A DNA stretch of 34,481 nt, taken from IMG/VR virus record IMGVR_UViG_3300046028_007990, positions 1 through 34,481 of that record. The stretch is one strand, 5' to 3'. The position numbers and the translations under genes were made by a program. The notes below the pieces were generated by a model, which ran no database searches, was not told the origin of the DNA, and saw only the letters and a program-made list of their open reading frames with translations. Source of the DNA: a virus. Numbering within the stretch: the stretch's first letter is position 1; each line of letters starts with the position of its first letter. Positions 1-8,190 of this stretch are shown here, piece by piece.

Positions 1-1
1 A

Positions 2-1366
2 AACTATGATAAAGAACATCCAAATTCAGTAAGATTTAGATATTCACCTGAAGGTATTTACGCTGGTGGTTCAGGTTATTATAATACTCCTACTTTAGGA
101 CAATTTCAAGATAACCAACCAGGTATATATTTTGATAACTACGAAATGGCCCATTTTAGATTGTTAACAGATGTTAACTATTTACCTTATGGTCGTTCGT
201 ACTTAGAACCAGCTCGTCGTATCTTTAAACAATACGTGTTAATGGAAGATGCTATGCTAATTCATAGAATTTCACGTAGCCCAGACCGTCGTACTTTTTA
301 TATTAACGTAGGTTCAATTCCACCAAACGAGGTTGAAAACTTCATGCAGAAAACAATTTCTACAATGAAGCGTACTCCATTAATGGATAACCAAACTGGT
401 GAGTACAACTTAAAATACAACATGCAAAACTTATTGGAAGACTTTTATATTCCAATTCGTGGTAATGATACTACAACTAAAATTGAAACTCAACCAGGTT
501 TAAATTATGATGGTATTCAAGATGTTACTTACTTACGTGATAAATTATTTGCTGCCCTTAAAGTGCCAAAAGCATTTATGGGTTATGATAAAGATTTAAG
601 TGGTAAAGCAACATTAGCAGCTGAAGATATTAGATTTGCTCGTACAATTGATAGAATTCAACGTATTACATTATCTGAATTATATAAAATTGCATTAGTA
701 CATTTATACTCACAAGGTTATACAGGCGAGGAATTAACTAACTTTGAGTTAGATTTAACAACTCCATCAATTATCTACGACCAGGAAAAAATTGCATTAT
801 TAACTCAAAAGGTTGATTTAGCTCAAAAGATTATGGAAGCTAAATTATTACCTACAGATTGGATCTATGATAATGTATTCCACTTTAGCCAGGATCAATA
901 TGATGAATATAGAAACTTGTTAGCTGAAGATCAAAAACGTACATTCCGTTATAATCAATTAATGGAAGAAGGTAACGATCCTAAAGTAACAGGTAAATCA
1001 TATGGTACACCACACGATTTAGCATCATTATATGGTAAAGGTAGAATGTATGATCAACCAGATAATGTACCTGTAGGATATGGTAGTGATTTAGAATTAG
1101 GTCGTCCTGAAGAAAAAGCAACAGATCGTAATACTCAAGATGATAATTTTGGAAAAGACAGATTAGGCGCTAAAGGTATGAAAGATGACGATAATGAATC
1201 GGATTCAATTCGCCCACAATATAAAGGCGGTTCACCGTTAGCTTTAGAGGCAAAACAAGTATATCTTAAAAATAAATCTTTAATTGAAGGTTTAGTTAAA
1301 AGAGTATCACTTGAAAATCCTAAAGCGGAAGAATCGCTATTAGACGAAAAACAAATCAGAGAATAA
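2..1366 (+). CDS. 20: Portal protein, T4 gp20-like (5' end missing)
   Basis: The portal is the dodecameric ring at the capsid vertex through which DNA is packaged; it also nucleates prohead assembly. The frame is open from base 2, so the N-terminus lies outside the window. An in-frame ATG at 146 is internal, since the residues before it read like continuous protein. The hallmark is the stretch encoded at 239-292, LMEDAMLIHRISRSPDRR, followed by FYINVG; this closely matches the conserved core of T4-type portals. The C-terminal 100 or so residues are polar and charged, as in other members. About 454 residues are visible, against 524 in T4 gp20, so perhaps 70-100 are missing. It heads a T4-order module (portal, protease, scaffold, capsid). 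The family call is firm. Confidence 0.93.
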   Translation, partial: NYDKEHPNSVRFRYSPEGIYAGGSGYYNTPTLGQFQDNQPGIYFDNYEMAHFRLLTDVNYLPYGRSYLEPARRIFKQYVLMEDAMLIHRISRSPDRRTFYINVGSIPPNEVENFMQKTISTMKRTPLMDNQTGEYNLKYNMQNLLEDFYIPIRGNDTTTKIETQPGLNYDGIQDVTYLRDKLFAALKVPKAFMGYDKDLSGKATLAAEDIRFARTIDRIQRITLSELYKIALVHLYSQGYTGEELTNFELDLTTPSIIYDQEKIALLTQKVDLAQKIMEAKLLPTDWIYDNVFHFSQDQYDEYRNLLAEDQKRTFRYNQLMEEGNDPKVTGKSYGTPHDLASLYGKGRMYDQPDNVPVGYGSDLELGRPEEKATDRNTQDDNFGKDRLGAKGMKDDDNESDSIRPQYKGGSPLALEAKQVYLKNKSLIEGLVKRVSLENPKAEESLLDEKQIRE

Positions 1367-1376
1367 AAATCCTTAT

Positions 1377-1386
1377 ATATTTATAA
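1377..1386 (+). promoter_or_regulatory. ATATTTATAA motif, putative late promoter
   Basis: The sequence ATATTTATAA lies in the short gap after the portal gene, 13 nt before the ATG at 1400. The same 10-mer, or one mismatch from it, precedes six other genes in the window. Read on the opposite strand it contains TATAAATA, the T4 late-promoter box, so orientation is uncertain. The promoter role is inferred from recurrence and position only. Confidence 0.5.
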
Positions 1387-1399
1387 CAAAACCTCGAGA

Positions 1400-2257
1400 A
1401 TGAATATAAAACATTCCAAGTATAAGAATACAGGAATTCTATTTGAATTATTGGTAAGACAAATTACCGCTGATACATTATCAGGTAATGATTCAAAAGC
1501 AACCGGTATACTTAAAAAATACTTTGTAAAAACGGAATTAGGTAGAGAATACAAATTGTATGAAACTTTATCTAAACATAAAAATTTAACTGAAGGCAAG
1601 GCCGAAGTAGTGATTAATTCCGTTATTGAGTCATCTAAAAACCTTAATAGAGGTGCTTTAAAAAGACAAAAATATAATTTAATTCAAGAAATCTCTAAGT
1701 ATTACAATTTAGATGAATTCTTTACCACTAAATTACCGAGCTATAAAGTACACGCGGCACTATACACTCTATTAGAGATATATAACAGCGAAAATTTATC
1801 TAACCCAGACCAAATTATCAATAATAAAATTGCTATTTTGGAAAGTTTAACAACACGCGCTGTTAATAAACAAAAAGTGGAAGACGATTTAATGACTGAA
1901 TTCCAATCATATGATAAGGATTTACGTATTTTAACATACCGAGTATTATTAGAAAAGTTTAATGGCAAATATGCATCATTAAATGATAATCAAAAATCAG
2001 TATTAAAAGAATTTATCAATTCAATTGATTCAACTCCTAAATTGAAAGAATTTTATAATACTAAAATTAACGAGATTAAAGCTGAATTAACTACATTAGC
2101 TAAAAAAGTTACTGATAAAGTTGTTAAAATTAAATTGAATGAAGTTAACAATATGTTGTTACCTTTAGGCAAAGTGGCTAAAGTAGGTAATGATGATTTA
2201 GTTAACTTATTGCAATATTACGCACTTTTAGAAGAACTTGAAAAGGCAAATGGCTAA
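1400..2257 (+). CDS. Conserved hypothetical protein of the portal-protease interval
   Basis: A 285-residue, lysine- and leucine-rich, probably all-helical protein beginning MNIKHSKYKNTGILFELLVR. I recognise this opening as resembling proteins of unknown function found near the portal and protease genes of marine T4-like phages, but I cannot name a role. There is no signal peptide or membrane segment. The start is fixed by the ATG 13 nt after a putative promoter motif. The C-terminus overlaps the next gene by 8 bp, which suggests coupled translation. A position between gp20 and gp21 makes a head-assembly or prohead-core role plausible, but that is context only. Confidence 0.75.
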   Translation: MNIKHSKYKNTGILFELLVRQITADTLSGNDSKATGILKKYFVKTELGREYKLYETLSKHKNLTEGKAEVVINSVIESSKNLNRGALKRQKYNLIQEISKYYNLDEFFTTKLPSYKVHAALYTLLEIYNSENLSNPDQIINNKIAILESLTTRAVNKQKVEDDLMTEFQSYDKDLRILTYRVLLEKFNGKYASLNDNQKSVLKEFINSIDSTPKLKEFYNTKINEIKAELTTLAKKVTDKVVKIKLNEVNNMLLPLGKVAKVGNDDLVNLLQYYALLEELEKANG

Positions 2258-3119
2258 GTATAAATTAAAGGAGATTGAAGTAGGAGATGTACAAGTAAAA
2301 GGTGGAAATAAATCAACCGTTACTGCTATTGACCCAACTACTGGTGCTATATCATGGGATGTAACAACTGTTCCAGAAATGGATACTACCTTTAAGAAAT
2401 TTGCTCAATTAAGAGATTATATTGAACAATTATCAGCTGATAAAAAAGAGGATCCTAAATTTAGAGAAATTGCTAAAAAAGTAATTGCTACTTTTAATGA
2501 TTTTAGAACACATTTGAGAACAAATTATCCAGATGAATACCAAACATTTAAAAGCGTAGCAGAAGATTTAGCAAATACATTAAATGAAGAATCAACAATA
2601 GCTTCTAATTCATTTTTTACATCAGGTGGCGAAGGTGAAAATCATACAGGTCCATCTCCTAGAAAATCAACTTATGGAGCTTATACGCAAGCTGGATATA
2701 AAAAAGTAGCAGAAGGTCCTGGAGCAACATTTGGTCCTGGCCCATCAGCAGGTCCAGAAGGTGTTGATAATAACATGTATGTTAAAAAGTTTAAATATAA
2801 AATAGTTGGTAAAGCAGGTGCTGAAAAAGCAGCAAAAGGATTACCAGCTGAATCTTTAAACGAAGCAAATACAGATGTTGAATCATATTTAGATGGTTTA
2901 AACATTACTGATGTAGATAAAAAAAAGTTCATTGCAGGCCGTATTTTAGGTTTTGATGAATTAGAAAGAAAGTTAAATGAGTTATTACCATTATTACAAC
3001 AAGCAAAACATGAAACTATGGATTATTATAGAGCTAATCCAGATTCATTTAATGTAGTATATGGTACTGATTTAGCAAATGATTACGTAAACGACTTAAT
3101 AGAATTATTCAAAAAATAA
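2250..3119 (+). CDS. Hypothetical prohead-associated protein sharing a motif with the capsid protein
   Basis: A 289-residue protein read from the ATG at 2250 (MAKYKLKEIE), overlapping the upstream stop by 8 bp. An upstream TTG at 2238 is possible but less likely. Residues 114-131 carry a TIASNSFFTSGGEGEN segment that strongly resembles residues 61-78 of the major capsid protein in this window. It is preceded by LNE (111-113), which fits the LxE cleavage signal of T4-type prohead proteases; a second LNE-A occurs at 203-206. A Gly/Pro-rich linker (about 155-172) separates an N-terminal helical part from a C-terminal helical part. I infer a prohead internal or core protein processed during maturation. 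The true function is unknown. Confidence 0.75.
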   Translation: MAKYKLKEIEVGDVQVKGGNKSTVTAIDPTTGAISWDVTTVPEMDTTFKKFAQLRDYIEQLSADKKEDPKFREIAKKVIATFNDFRTHLRTNYPDEYQTFKSVAEDLANTLNEESTIASNSFFTSGGEGENHTGPSPRKSTYGAYTQAGYKKVAEGPGATFGPGPSAGPEGVDNNMYVKKFKYKIVGKAGAEKAAKGLPAESLNEANTDVESYLDGLNITDVDKKKFIAGRILGFDELERKLNELLPLLQQAKHETMDYYRANPDSFNVVYGTDLANDYVNDLIELFKK

Positions 3120-3123
3120 AAAA

Positions 3124-3354
3124 ATGGCAACTATACCCGTAAACCCGTCCGCAGCATTATTAAGTGGATCAGCAAGCATAACTGGTTCATTCGCAGGATT
3201 TTCAGTAGCTCAAGCAGTTACATTCACTGGTTTAAAAGATTCTAATGGAACTAATTTAGCCGGAAGTGGATTAACATTCGCTTCAGGAGTAACTATACCA
3301 TTATTCGTAACTAGTGCTTCTATATCAGCAGGAGCAATATTATTGTACCCTTAA
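3124..3354 (+). CDS. Small hypothetical protein, probably structural
   Basis: A 76-residue protein (MATIPVNPSAALLSGSASIT...), very rich in Ser, Ala, Gly and Thr, with alternating hydrophobic residues suggesting beta structure. It has no charged core and no recognisable domain. It starts 4 nt after the upstream stop, behind an A-rich sequence with no Shine-Dalgarno motif. Its composition resembles the N-terminal part of the giant fibre at 13953 (GSAVITGS against GSASITGS), so a capsid or fibre accessory role is possible. I do not recognise the family. Confidence 0.6.
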   Translation: MATIPVNPSAALLSGSASITGSFAGFSVAQAVTFTGLKDSNGTNLAGSGLTFASGVTIPLFVTSASISAGAILLYP

Positions 3355-3363
3355 TATTTATAA
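3354..3363 (+). promoter_or_regulatory. ATATTTATAA motif, putative late promoter
   Basis: An exact ATATTTATAA that starts on the last base of the preceding stop codon and ends 5 nt before the ATG at 3369. If it is a -10-type element, the transcript would be almost leaderless. Confidence 0.5.
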
Positions 3364-3368
3364 TAAAA

Positions 3369-4310
3369 ATGGAAAAGACATTACAACAACAATATCAATT
3401 AATTAAAGAAGGTAAAGGTAATAAAGACCACTTCTTAAAAGTAGCAAAATACATGTTCCCTGAGTATATTACTTCAGGTAATGATTTTGATTCAACTGTT
3501 CATATCTTAAAAAGTAAAAGTCTTTTAAGTGAAGGAATTGGTGGTATTATTACACAATCACCAATCCAACCAGATTGGTTTAAAATTTTTAATACTAGTA
3601 TTAAAGAAGCTATAGGTGTAAAAAATACTAAAGAATATGGTGATCAAAACGAATTTGAAAAACCAGCACCAGAAGTAGCTAAAGATTTAGCAAACCAATT
3701 CGATAACAATGATCCTAAAAACATTGACAATTTATATGGTCAATCATTTTTATTAGGTTATTTAACTGAAATGTGGGATGAAAAAAATGCTAATAAAACA
3801 GTAGGTGAATTAAAAGATATTGTAGCTAAAAATATGGCTAAAGATATTAATTATTACCACACAGAAGCATCATTTGGTGTTAAAGGAATTGGATATAAAA
3901 AAGATGTAGTTGGAGGCGGAGAACCAGTAGCACCTAAAGGTAAATACAAATCATCAGGATATGGTGATATACCTAAAGCTAAAACTGTTAAAGAAGGTTT
4001 AAATGAAGCTAAACGTGTTCCTGTTGCTGTTGAAATGAAAGAAGTAGAAAAATCATCTCAAGCAATTGCTTTAGAAGCAAAGTTAAATGCTATTGGTGAG
4101 GCTATTGAAAAACGTAAAGCAAAATTAGTATTTGCCGAATCAGAAGATTTAGTAGATATGATTGACCCAGCTATGGTTAAAACTCTTAATAAAGAAATCA
4201 AAGAACTTGAAAAACATAAAGCTAAAACTCAAAAAATCTATGAAAAGATGACAGGTAAAGCTAAAGAAGAAGAAATAATTGGTGAGGATAATGATATAAT
4301 GAATTACTAA
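3369..4310 (+). CDS. Conserved hypothetical protein upstream of prohead protease
   Basis: A 313-residue protein of unknown family. The N-terminal half is mixed and hydrophilic. A Gly/Pro/Lys-rich linker runs from about 187 to 212. The C-terminal 95 residues are strongly charged and likely form coiled-coil helices (KLNAIGEAIEKRKAKL, then LNKEIKELEKHKAKTQKI). LSE-G at 53-56 and IKE-G at 12-15 fit the LxE/IxE cleavage signal of T4-type prohead proteases, and the protease gene follows one base after its stop codon. I infer a prohead core or scaffold-associated protein; the evidence is position plus cleavage-like motifs only. Confidence 0.72.
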   Translation: MEKTLQQQYQLIKEGKGNKDHFLKVAKYMFPEYITSGNDFDSTVHILKSKSLLSEGIGGIITQSPIQPDWFKIFNTSIKEAIGVKNTKEYGDQNEFEKPAPEVAKDLANQFDNNDPKNIDNLYGQSFLLGYLTEMWDEKNANKTVGELKDIVAKNMAKDINYYHTEASFGVKGIGYKKDVVGGGEPVAPKGKYKSSGYGDIPKAKTVKEGLNEAKRVPVAVEMKEVEKSSQAIALEAKLNAIGEAIEKRKAKLVFAESEDLVDMIDPAMVKTLNKEIKELEKHKAKTQKIYEKMTGKAKEEEIIGEDNDIMNY

Positions 4311-4311
4311 T

Positions 4312-4920
4312 ATGAAACAAGTATTAATAGAAACAATCCCGTTTTCTGTATCACCAATAAGTTTAACTGAAGGTTTAAAAGCACCTTCTGGTAATCCTAT
4401 GGTTCAAGGAATACTTGCTACAGCTGAAGTAAAAAACGGGAATGGTAGATATTATCCTAGAGAAATTTGGGATAAAGAAATTGATAGATACCAAGAAGTT
4501 GTTAAAGAAAATAGAGCAACAGGTGAATTAGATCACCCTGATTCTACAATTATTAACCTAAAAAACGTATCTCATATCATTAGAGAAATTTGGTGGGATG
4601 GTGATAAAGTAATGGGTAAATTAGAAATTTTACCAACAGTATCAGGTAATATTTTAAAGGCACTTATAGATAATAACGTTATGGTAGGTGTATCATCTCG
4701 TGGTATGGGTTCATTAAAAGAAATGAATGAAGGTACACTAGAGGTACAAGACGATTTTGAATTATTATGTTGGGATTTTGTTTCAACCCCATCAAACCCA
4801 GGTTCATATATGAATTTAGTTAGAGAAGGTCTAGAAAATCCTAAAGAAAACCCATATTCAAAAGTAAACATATTATTATCGGAAATTTTATGTGCTAATG
4901 GTACATGCCCGATAATTTAA
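4312..4920 (+). CDS. 21: Prohead core protease, T4 gp21-like
   Basis: A serine protease that sits inside the prohead and cleaves scaffold, core and capsid proteins during maturation. It is 202 residues long (T4 gp21 is 212). The fold is indicated by ILATAEVKNGNGRYYP (34-49), GELDHP with the likely catalytic His75, GVSSRG with the likely catalytic Ser129 (or 128), and WDFVSTPSNPGS, where Asp155 may complete the site. LTE-G at residues 18-21 is a possible self-cleavage site. It begins one base after the upstream stop codon and is followed by a structured region with a terminator, so it may be the last gene of its transcription unit. The gp21-type family assignment is confident; exact catalytic residues are inferred from family pattern. 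Confidence 0.92.
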   Translation: MKQVLIETIPFSVSPISLTEGLKAPSGNPMVQGILATAEVKNGNGRYYPREIWDKEIDRYQEVVKENRATGELDHPDSTIINLKNVSHIIREIWWDGDKVMGKLEILPTVSGNILKALIDNNVMVGVSSRGMGSLKEMNEGTLEVQDDFELLCWDFVSTPSNPGSYMNLVREGLENPKENPYSKVNILLSEILCANGTCPII

Positions 4921-4923
4921 GAC

Positions 4924-4968
4924 GCCTGCTACCTTAGGCAAATGCCCCTCCAAGAATAGGCTTCTTGG
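4924..4968 (+). other. Hairpin pair upstream of terminator
   Basis: Two stem-loops lie just after the protease stop: GCCT (4924-4927) with AGGC (4936-4939), and a perfect 7-bp stem CCAAGAA (4950-4956) with TTCTTGG (4962-4968) around a TAGGC loop. CCCCT at 4945-4949 could also pair with AGGGG at 4989-4993 of the terminator, an arrangement that could compete with it. No known RNA family is recognised. Confidence 0.5.
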
Positions 4969-4972
4969 ATAG

Positions 4973-5008
4973 ACCCCTACAGAAATGTAGGGGTTTCTTT
5001 TTTCTTTT
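4973..5008 (+). terminator. Rho-independent terminator after prohead protease
   Basis: ACCCCTACA pairs with TGTAGGGGT around a GAAA tetraloop (9-bp stem, 4973-4994). A T-rich tract to 5008 follows, interrupted by one C. It would end transcription from the portal-protease unit before the scaffold gene. Confidence 0.85.
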
Positions 5009-5032
5009 GCGCAACTGGCGACTTTAAAGAAT

Positions 5033-5123
5033 CTTGATATATGTATCGGCATAATATGCGATCTTATATCGCATCAAGTTAACATAACTTATTACGCTTC
5101 GACAATCGTCAACAATAAGCGTA
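5033..5123 (+). promoter_or_regulatory. Structured leader of the scaffold gene
   Basis: The 144 nt between the terminator and the scaffold ATG hold further stems. CTTGAT (5033-5038) can pair with ATCAAG (5073-5078). Alternatively ATGCGAT (5056-5062) forms a perfect 7-bp hairpin with ATCGCAT (5068-5074). ACGCTT (5094-5099) pairs with AAGCGT (5117-5122). ATATGTAT at 5039-5046 resembles the recurrent ATATTTAT motif and may mark a promoter. The start codon is preceded by GAGG (5144-5147), one of the few SD-like sequences in the window. The function is inferred: a 5' leader controlling abundant scaffold synthesis. Confidence 0.45.
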
Positions 5124-5152
5124 TTTCCAACAACAATTAAATTTGAGGACAA

Positions 5153-6361
5153 ATGACAAACAACAGAGATTTGCTTAAAGAAGCAATCGCAGATGCTAAA
5201 GCTGTTAAAGAAACTGCTATAGCAAATGCAAAAGCCGCTCTTGAAGAAGCCTTTACCCCTATGATGCAAGAAAAATTCGCTAGAAAAATTTCACAATTAG
5301 AGGAAGAGGATGAAACAGAAATGGTGAACACAATGAAAGAAGAAAGTCGTAAAGAACGCGGTGAAGTAGACAGCTACGAGTACGAAAAAGGAAAGAAAGC
5401 TGGTGAAAAAATGGAAGAAGCTGATTACAATAAAATGGAAGAAGCTGATGAAATCACAGGCGTAGATGAAATGGACTTGGAAGAACTTCTTAGAGAATTA
5501 GATGAAATGGAAAATGAATCCATGGAAACTATTCAAAAAGAAACAATGAATGAAGAAGAAGATCTTATTAACAATCCTGGAGGTGCAGGTAACTTACCTA
5601 AATCCCCAGACATGGTAGAAGAAGAAGAAGATTACAAAGACGAAGATGCAGACGGTGTTGAAGATTCAGAAGATGAAGAAATCGATATCGAAAACATGTC
5701 TGAAGATGATCTTAAATCATTCATTGAAGGAGTAATCGCTGACATGGTATCTGCTGGGGAACTAGAAGGTGGCCATGAAGGTATGGAAAATGAAGAAGGT
5801 GAAGAAGAAGGTGAAGAAGAAGAATCTAGTGAAGAAGAAATCAGTATTAACGAATTAATGAACGAGTTAATGTCTGGATTAAACGAAAAGAAAAAGTACG
5901 GTGGAAATAAAGGAGACGTTCCTGCTGCTAAACGTGGTAAAATTAAAAAAGATACTGCAGAAGAAGAAGGCGTTGAAGACTACAAGAAAAAAGTTGAAAA
6001 AATGGAAGAAGAGTTAAAAGAAGCTTATGCTGCTCTTGAAACCGTTAAAACTGATTTAAATGAAGTTAATTTGTTAAACGCTAAGTTACTTTACACTAAC
6101 AAAATCTTTAGAGCTAAAAACTTAACCGAATCACAAAAAGTAAAGGTATTGGCAGCATTTGATAAAGCAGCTACTACTAAAGAAGCTAAATTAGTATTCG
6201 AAACATTATCAGAAGGATTAAATGAAAAGAAATCATCTGTTAACGAATCAATGATTGGTGGTGCTTCTAAAGTAGCAGGTATTGCTCCAACAAAGAAACC
6301 AATTCTTGAAGTAAATAACCAATTTGCTAGATGGCAAACATTGGCAGGAATTACAAAATAA
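5153..6361 (+). CDS. 22: Prohead core scaffold protein, T4 gp22-like
   Basis: The major internal scaffold on which the capsid shell assembles; in T4 it is degraded by gp21 after assembly. It is 402 residues and extremely acidic: roughly residues 90-240 are dominated by Glu and Asp with runs of five or more acidic residues. The C-terminal third is helical and more conserved-looking, with LNEVNLLNAKLLYTNKIFRA (about 302-321), then a region ending in LVFETLSEGLNE. That pattern is typical of gp22-like scaffolds of marine T4-like phages. LSE-G near the C-terminus fits the prohead-protease signal. It is flanked by protease and capsid genes exactly as in T4. T4 gp22 is shorter (269 residues); the excess lies in the acidic expansion. 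The long structured leader suggests separate transcription from the upstream genes. Confidence 0.88.
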   Translation: MTNNRDLLKEAIADAKAVKETAIANAKAALEEAFTPMMQEKFARKISQLEEEDETEMVNTMKEESRKERGEVDSYEYEKGKKAGEKMEEADYNKMEEADEITGVDEMDLEELLRELDEMENESMETIQKETMNEEEDLINNPGGAGNLPKSPDMVEEEEDYKDEDADGVEDSEDEEIDIENMSEDDLKSFIEGVIADMVSAGELEGGHEGMENEEGEEEGEEEESSEEEISINELMNELMSGLNEKKKYGGNKGDVPAAKRGKIKKDTAEEEGVEDYKKKVEKMEEELKEAYAALETVKTDLNEVNLLNAKLLYTNKIFRAKNLTESQKVKVLAAFDKAATTKEAKLVFETLSEGLNEKKSSVNESMIGGASKVAGIAPTKKPILEVNNQFARWQTLAGITK

Positions 6362-6394
6362 TTTTAACAACAACTAAAAAAACAACTTAAAAAA

Positions 6395-8167
6395 ATGTCA
6401 CAAGTAAATCAATTACTCGAATCGGCAGCTGGATCTTGGAAAAATCTCCAATCTGATGCTGCTAAATTAGCCGGAAAATGGGCTAAAACAGGCCTTTTAG
6501 AAGGCTTAACCGAGCTTGACAAAAATAACATGTCAATCATGTTAGAAAACCAAGCTAAACAATTAGTAACTGAAAACAATACTATCTCTTCTAACTCTTC
6601 ATTCACTTCAGGTGGACAAGGTGAGAACTGGGCTGGTATCGCGTTACCTTTAGTAAGAAAAGTATTCGGTACTATCGTAGCTAAAGAATTCGTTTCAGTT
6701 CAACCTATGAACATGCCTTCAGGACTAGTGTTCTTCTTAGATTTCCAATATGGTAACTCTAAGACTCCATTTACTCAAGGTCAATCATTGTATGGTAACA
6801 GAAACACAGCTTCTCAATTCCCATTCTCTACTCCAGCTGCTGTAGGTGGTTTATATGGTGGACCAGAAGGTCGTTTCACTTACGCAACTAACCAATTTAC
6901 AAGTTCAGCTGTTCCTGTAACAAGTTCAGCTAACGGTGCTGCTGTTACTGTAGCTGCTAGTACAGCTTCTATTGTAGATGCTACATGGGCTGAATTAAAC
7001 TTTGATTCTGATTACTCACAATCAATCGTTAATGGTCAAATTGCTAAATTTACTTTAACTACAGCTTCATTGTACATCCCTTCATTTGATCAGGATGCAG
7101 TTCGTGGTTTCGTAGTTTCAGGTACTTTAGATGGTGGTGTATTAAACCCAGCTAACTTATTACCTGCTTTCACTACTTACAACTACACAGCTGGTACAAT
7201 TTCATTCTTCTTTACTGCTTCTGCAACTTATGCAGCAACATCAGGTTCAGCAGTTGTATTTTATGAAAAATCAACTTCACAAGATGGTATCAACGTTACT
7301 TCAGGTAACAACGAAGCATCTGCTGTAGGTGGTAACCAATCAGGTCGTGGTGATTTCGAAGCTTCAGGTTCTTTCTCAGTACCTGCTAACTACTCTAACA
7401 CTACTCAAATCGTTATCCCTGAGATCAATGTTAGAATGCAATCACAACCAATCTCTGCTAAAACTAAAAAGTTAAAAGCAGTATGGACACCTGAATTTGC
7501 GCAAGATTTAGCTGCTTACCAAAACATCGATGCAGAAGCTGAATTGACTAACATCATGAGCGAGTACATTTCAATGGAAATTGATTTAGAAATCTTAGAT
7601 ATGTTAATCGAAGATGCAGCTGCTGATACTGAATACTGGTCAGCTATTAACAACACTGTTTACGCAAATGGTGCTTTCGCTACTCAAGCTTCAGGTTTCT
7701 ACAACACACAAGGTCAATGGTTCCAAACATTAGGTACTAAAATCCAAAAAGTATCTAACAAGATCCATCAATTGACTTTACGTGGAGGCGCTAATTTCTT
7801 AGTTACTTCTCCAACAGTAGCAACTATCTTGGAATCAATCCCAGGATTCGCTTCTACTTCAAATGGCGAAGCTGATCAAATGGAATACGCTTTCGGTGTA
7901 CAGAAAATCGGTACAGTTAACGGTCGCTACAAGGTTTACAAAAATCCTTACATGACTGAAAACTTGATTTTAATGGGTTACAGAGGTTCACAATTCTTGG
8001 AAACAGGTGCTGTGTTTGCTCCATACATTCCGTTAATCATGACTCCATTAGTGTACGATCCAGAAACATTTACACCTCGTAAAGGTTTATTAACTCGTTA
8101 CGCTAAGAAAATGTTACGTCCTGAATTCTATGGTAAAATCTACATCAGTGGATTAAATACTATCTAA
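6395..8167 (+). CDS. 23: Major capsid protein, T4 gp23-like
   Basis: Forms the hexamers of the capsid shell. It is 590 residues (T4 gp23 is 521). The N-terminal arm ends in QLVTE (56-60). Cleavage after Glu60 by the gp21-type protease would parallel the known T4 site after residue 65. Then come SSNSSFTSGGQGENWAGI and FVSVQPMNMPSGLVF (99-113), which match the conserved gp23 core, and near the middle SAKTKKLKAVWTPEFAQDL and NIDAEAELTNIMSEYI, also classic. Residues of about 150-330 form a Ser/Thr/Ala-rich insertion that accounts for the extra length and may be a surface-exposed domain. Codons are more C-rich (AAC, TTC, ATC) than in neighbours, consistent with very high expression. A strong terminator follows 24 nt downstream. 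Confidence 0.96.
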   Translation: MSQVNQLLESAAGSWKNLQSDAAKLAGKWAKTGLLEGLTELDKNNMSIMLENQAKQLVTENNTISSNSSFTSGGQGENWAGIALPLVRKVFGTIVAKEFVSVQPMNMPSGLVFFLDFQYGNSKTPFTQGQSLYGNRNTASQFPFSTPAAVGGLYGGPEGRFTYATNQFTSSAVPVTSSANGAAVTVAASTASIVDATWAELNFDSDYSQSIVNGQIAKFTLTTASLYIPSFDQDAVRGFVVSGTLDGGVLNPANLLPAFTTYNYTAGTISFFFTASATYAATSGSAVVFYEKSTSQDGINVTSGNNEASAVGGNQSGRGDFEASGSFSVPANYSNTTQIVIPEINVRMQSQPISAKTKKLKAVWTPEFAQDLAAYQNIDAEAELTNIMSEYISMEIDLEILDMLIEDAAADTEYWSAINNTVYANGAFATQASGFYNTQGQWFQTLGTKIQKVSNKIHQLTLRGGANFLVTSPTVATILESIPGFASTSNGEADQMEYAFGVQKIGTVNGRYKVYKNPYMTENLILMGYRGSQFLETGAVFAPYIPLIMTPLVYDPETFTPRKGLLTRYAKKMLRPEFYGKIYISGLNTI

Positions 8168-8190
8168 TTTAGAGATAACATAACTTAAAG

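Noticed and set aside
2238-2249. TTG start four codons before the ATG at 2250
   Set aside because: The ATG is the simpler start and gives a typical short overlap; the extra residues (MKRQ) show no feature.
4572-4871. A 99-codon minus-strand frame across the protease gene
   Set aside because: It lies antisense to a well-supported gene, has no recognisable domain, and no minus-strand genes exist elsewhere in the window.
4921-4997. A tRNA-like element of about 77 nt after the protease gene
   Set aside because: The middle stem has a 5-nt loop on a 7-bp stem and the last stem is a terminator with a tetraloop; there is no acceptor stem or T-loop.
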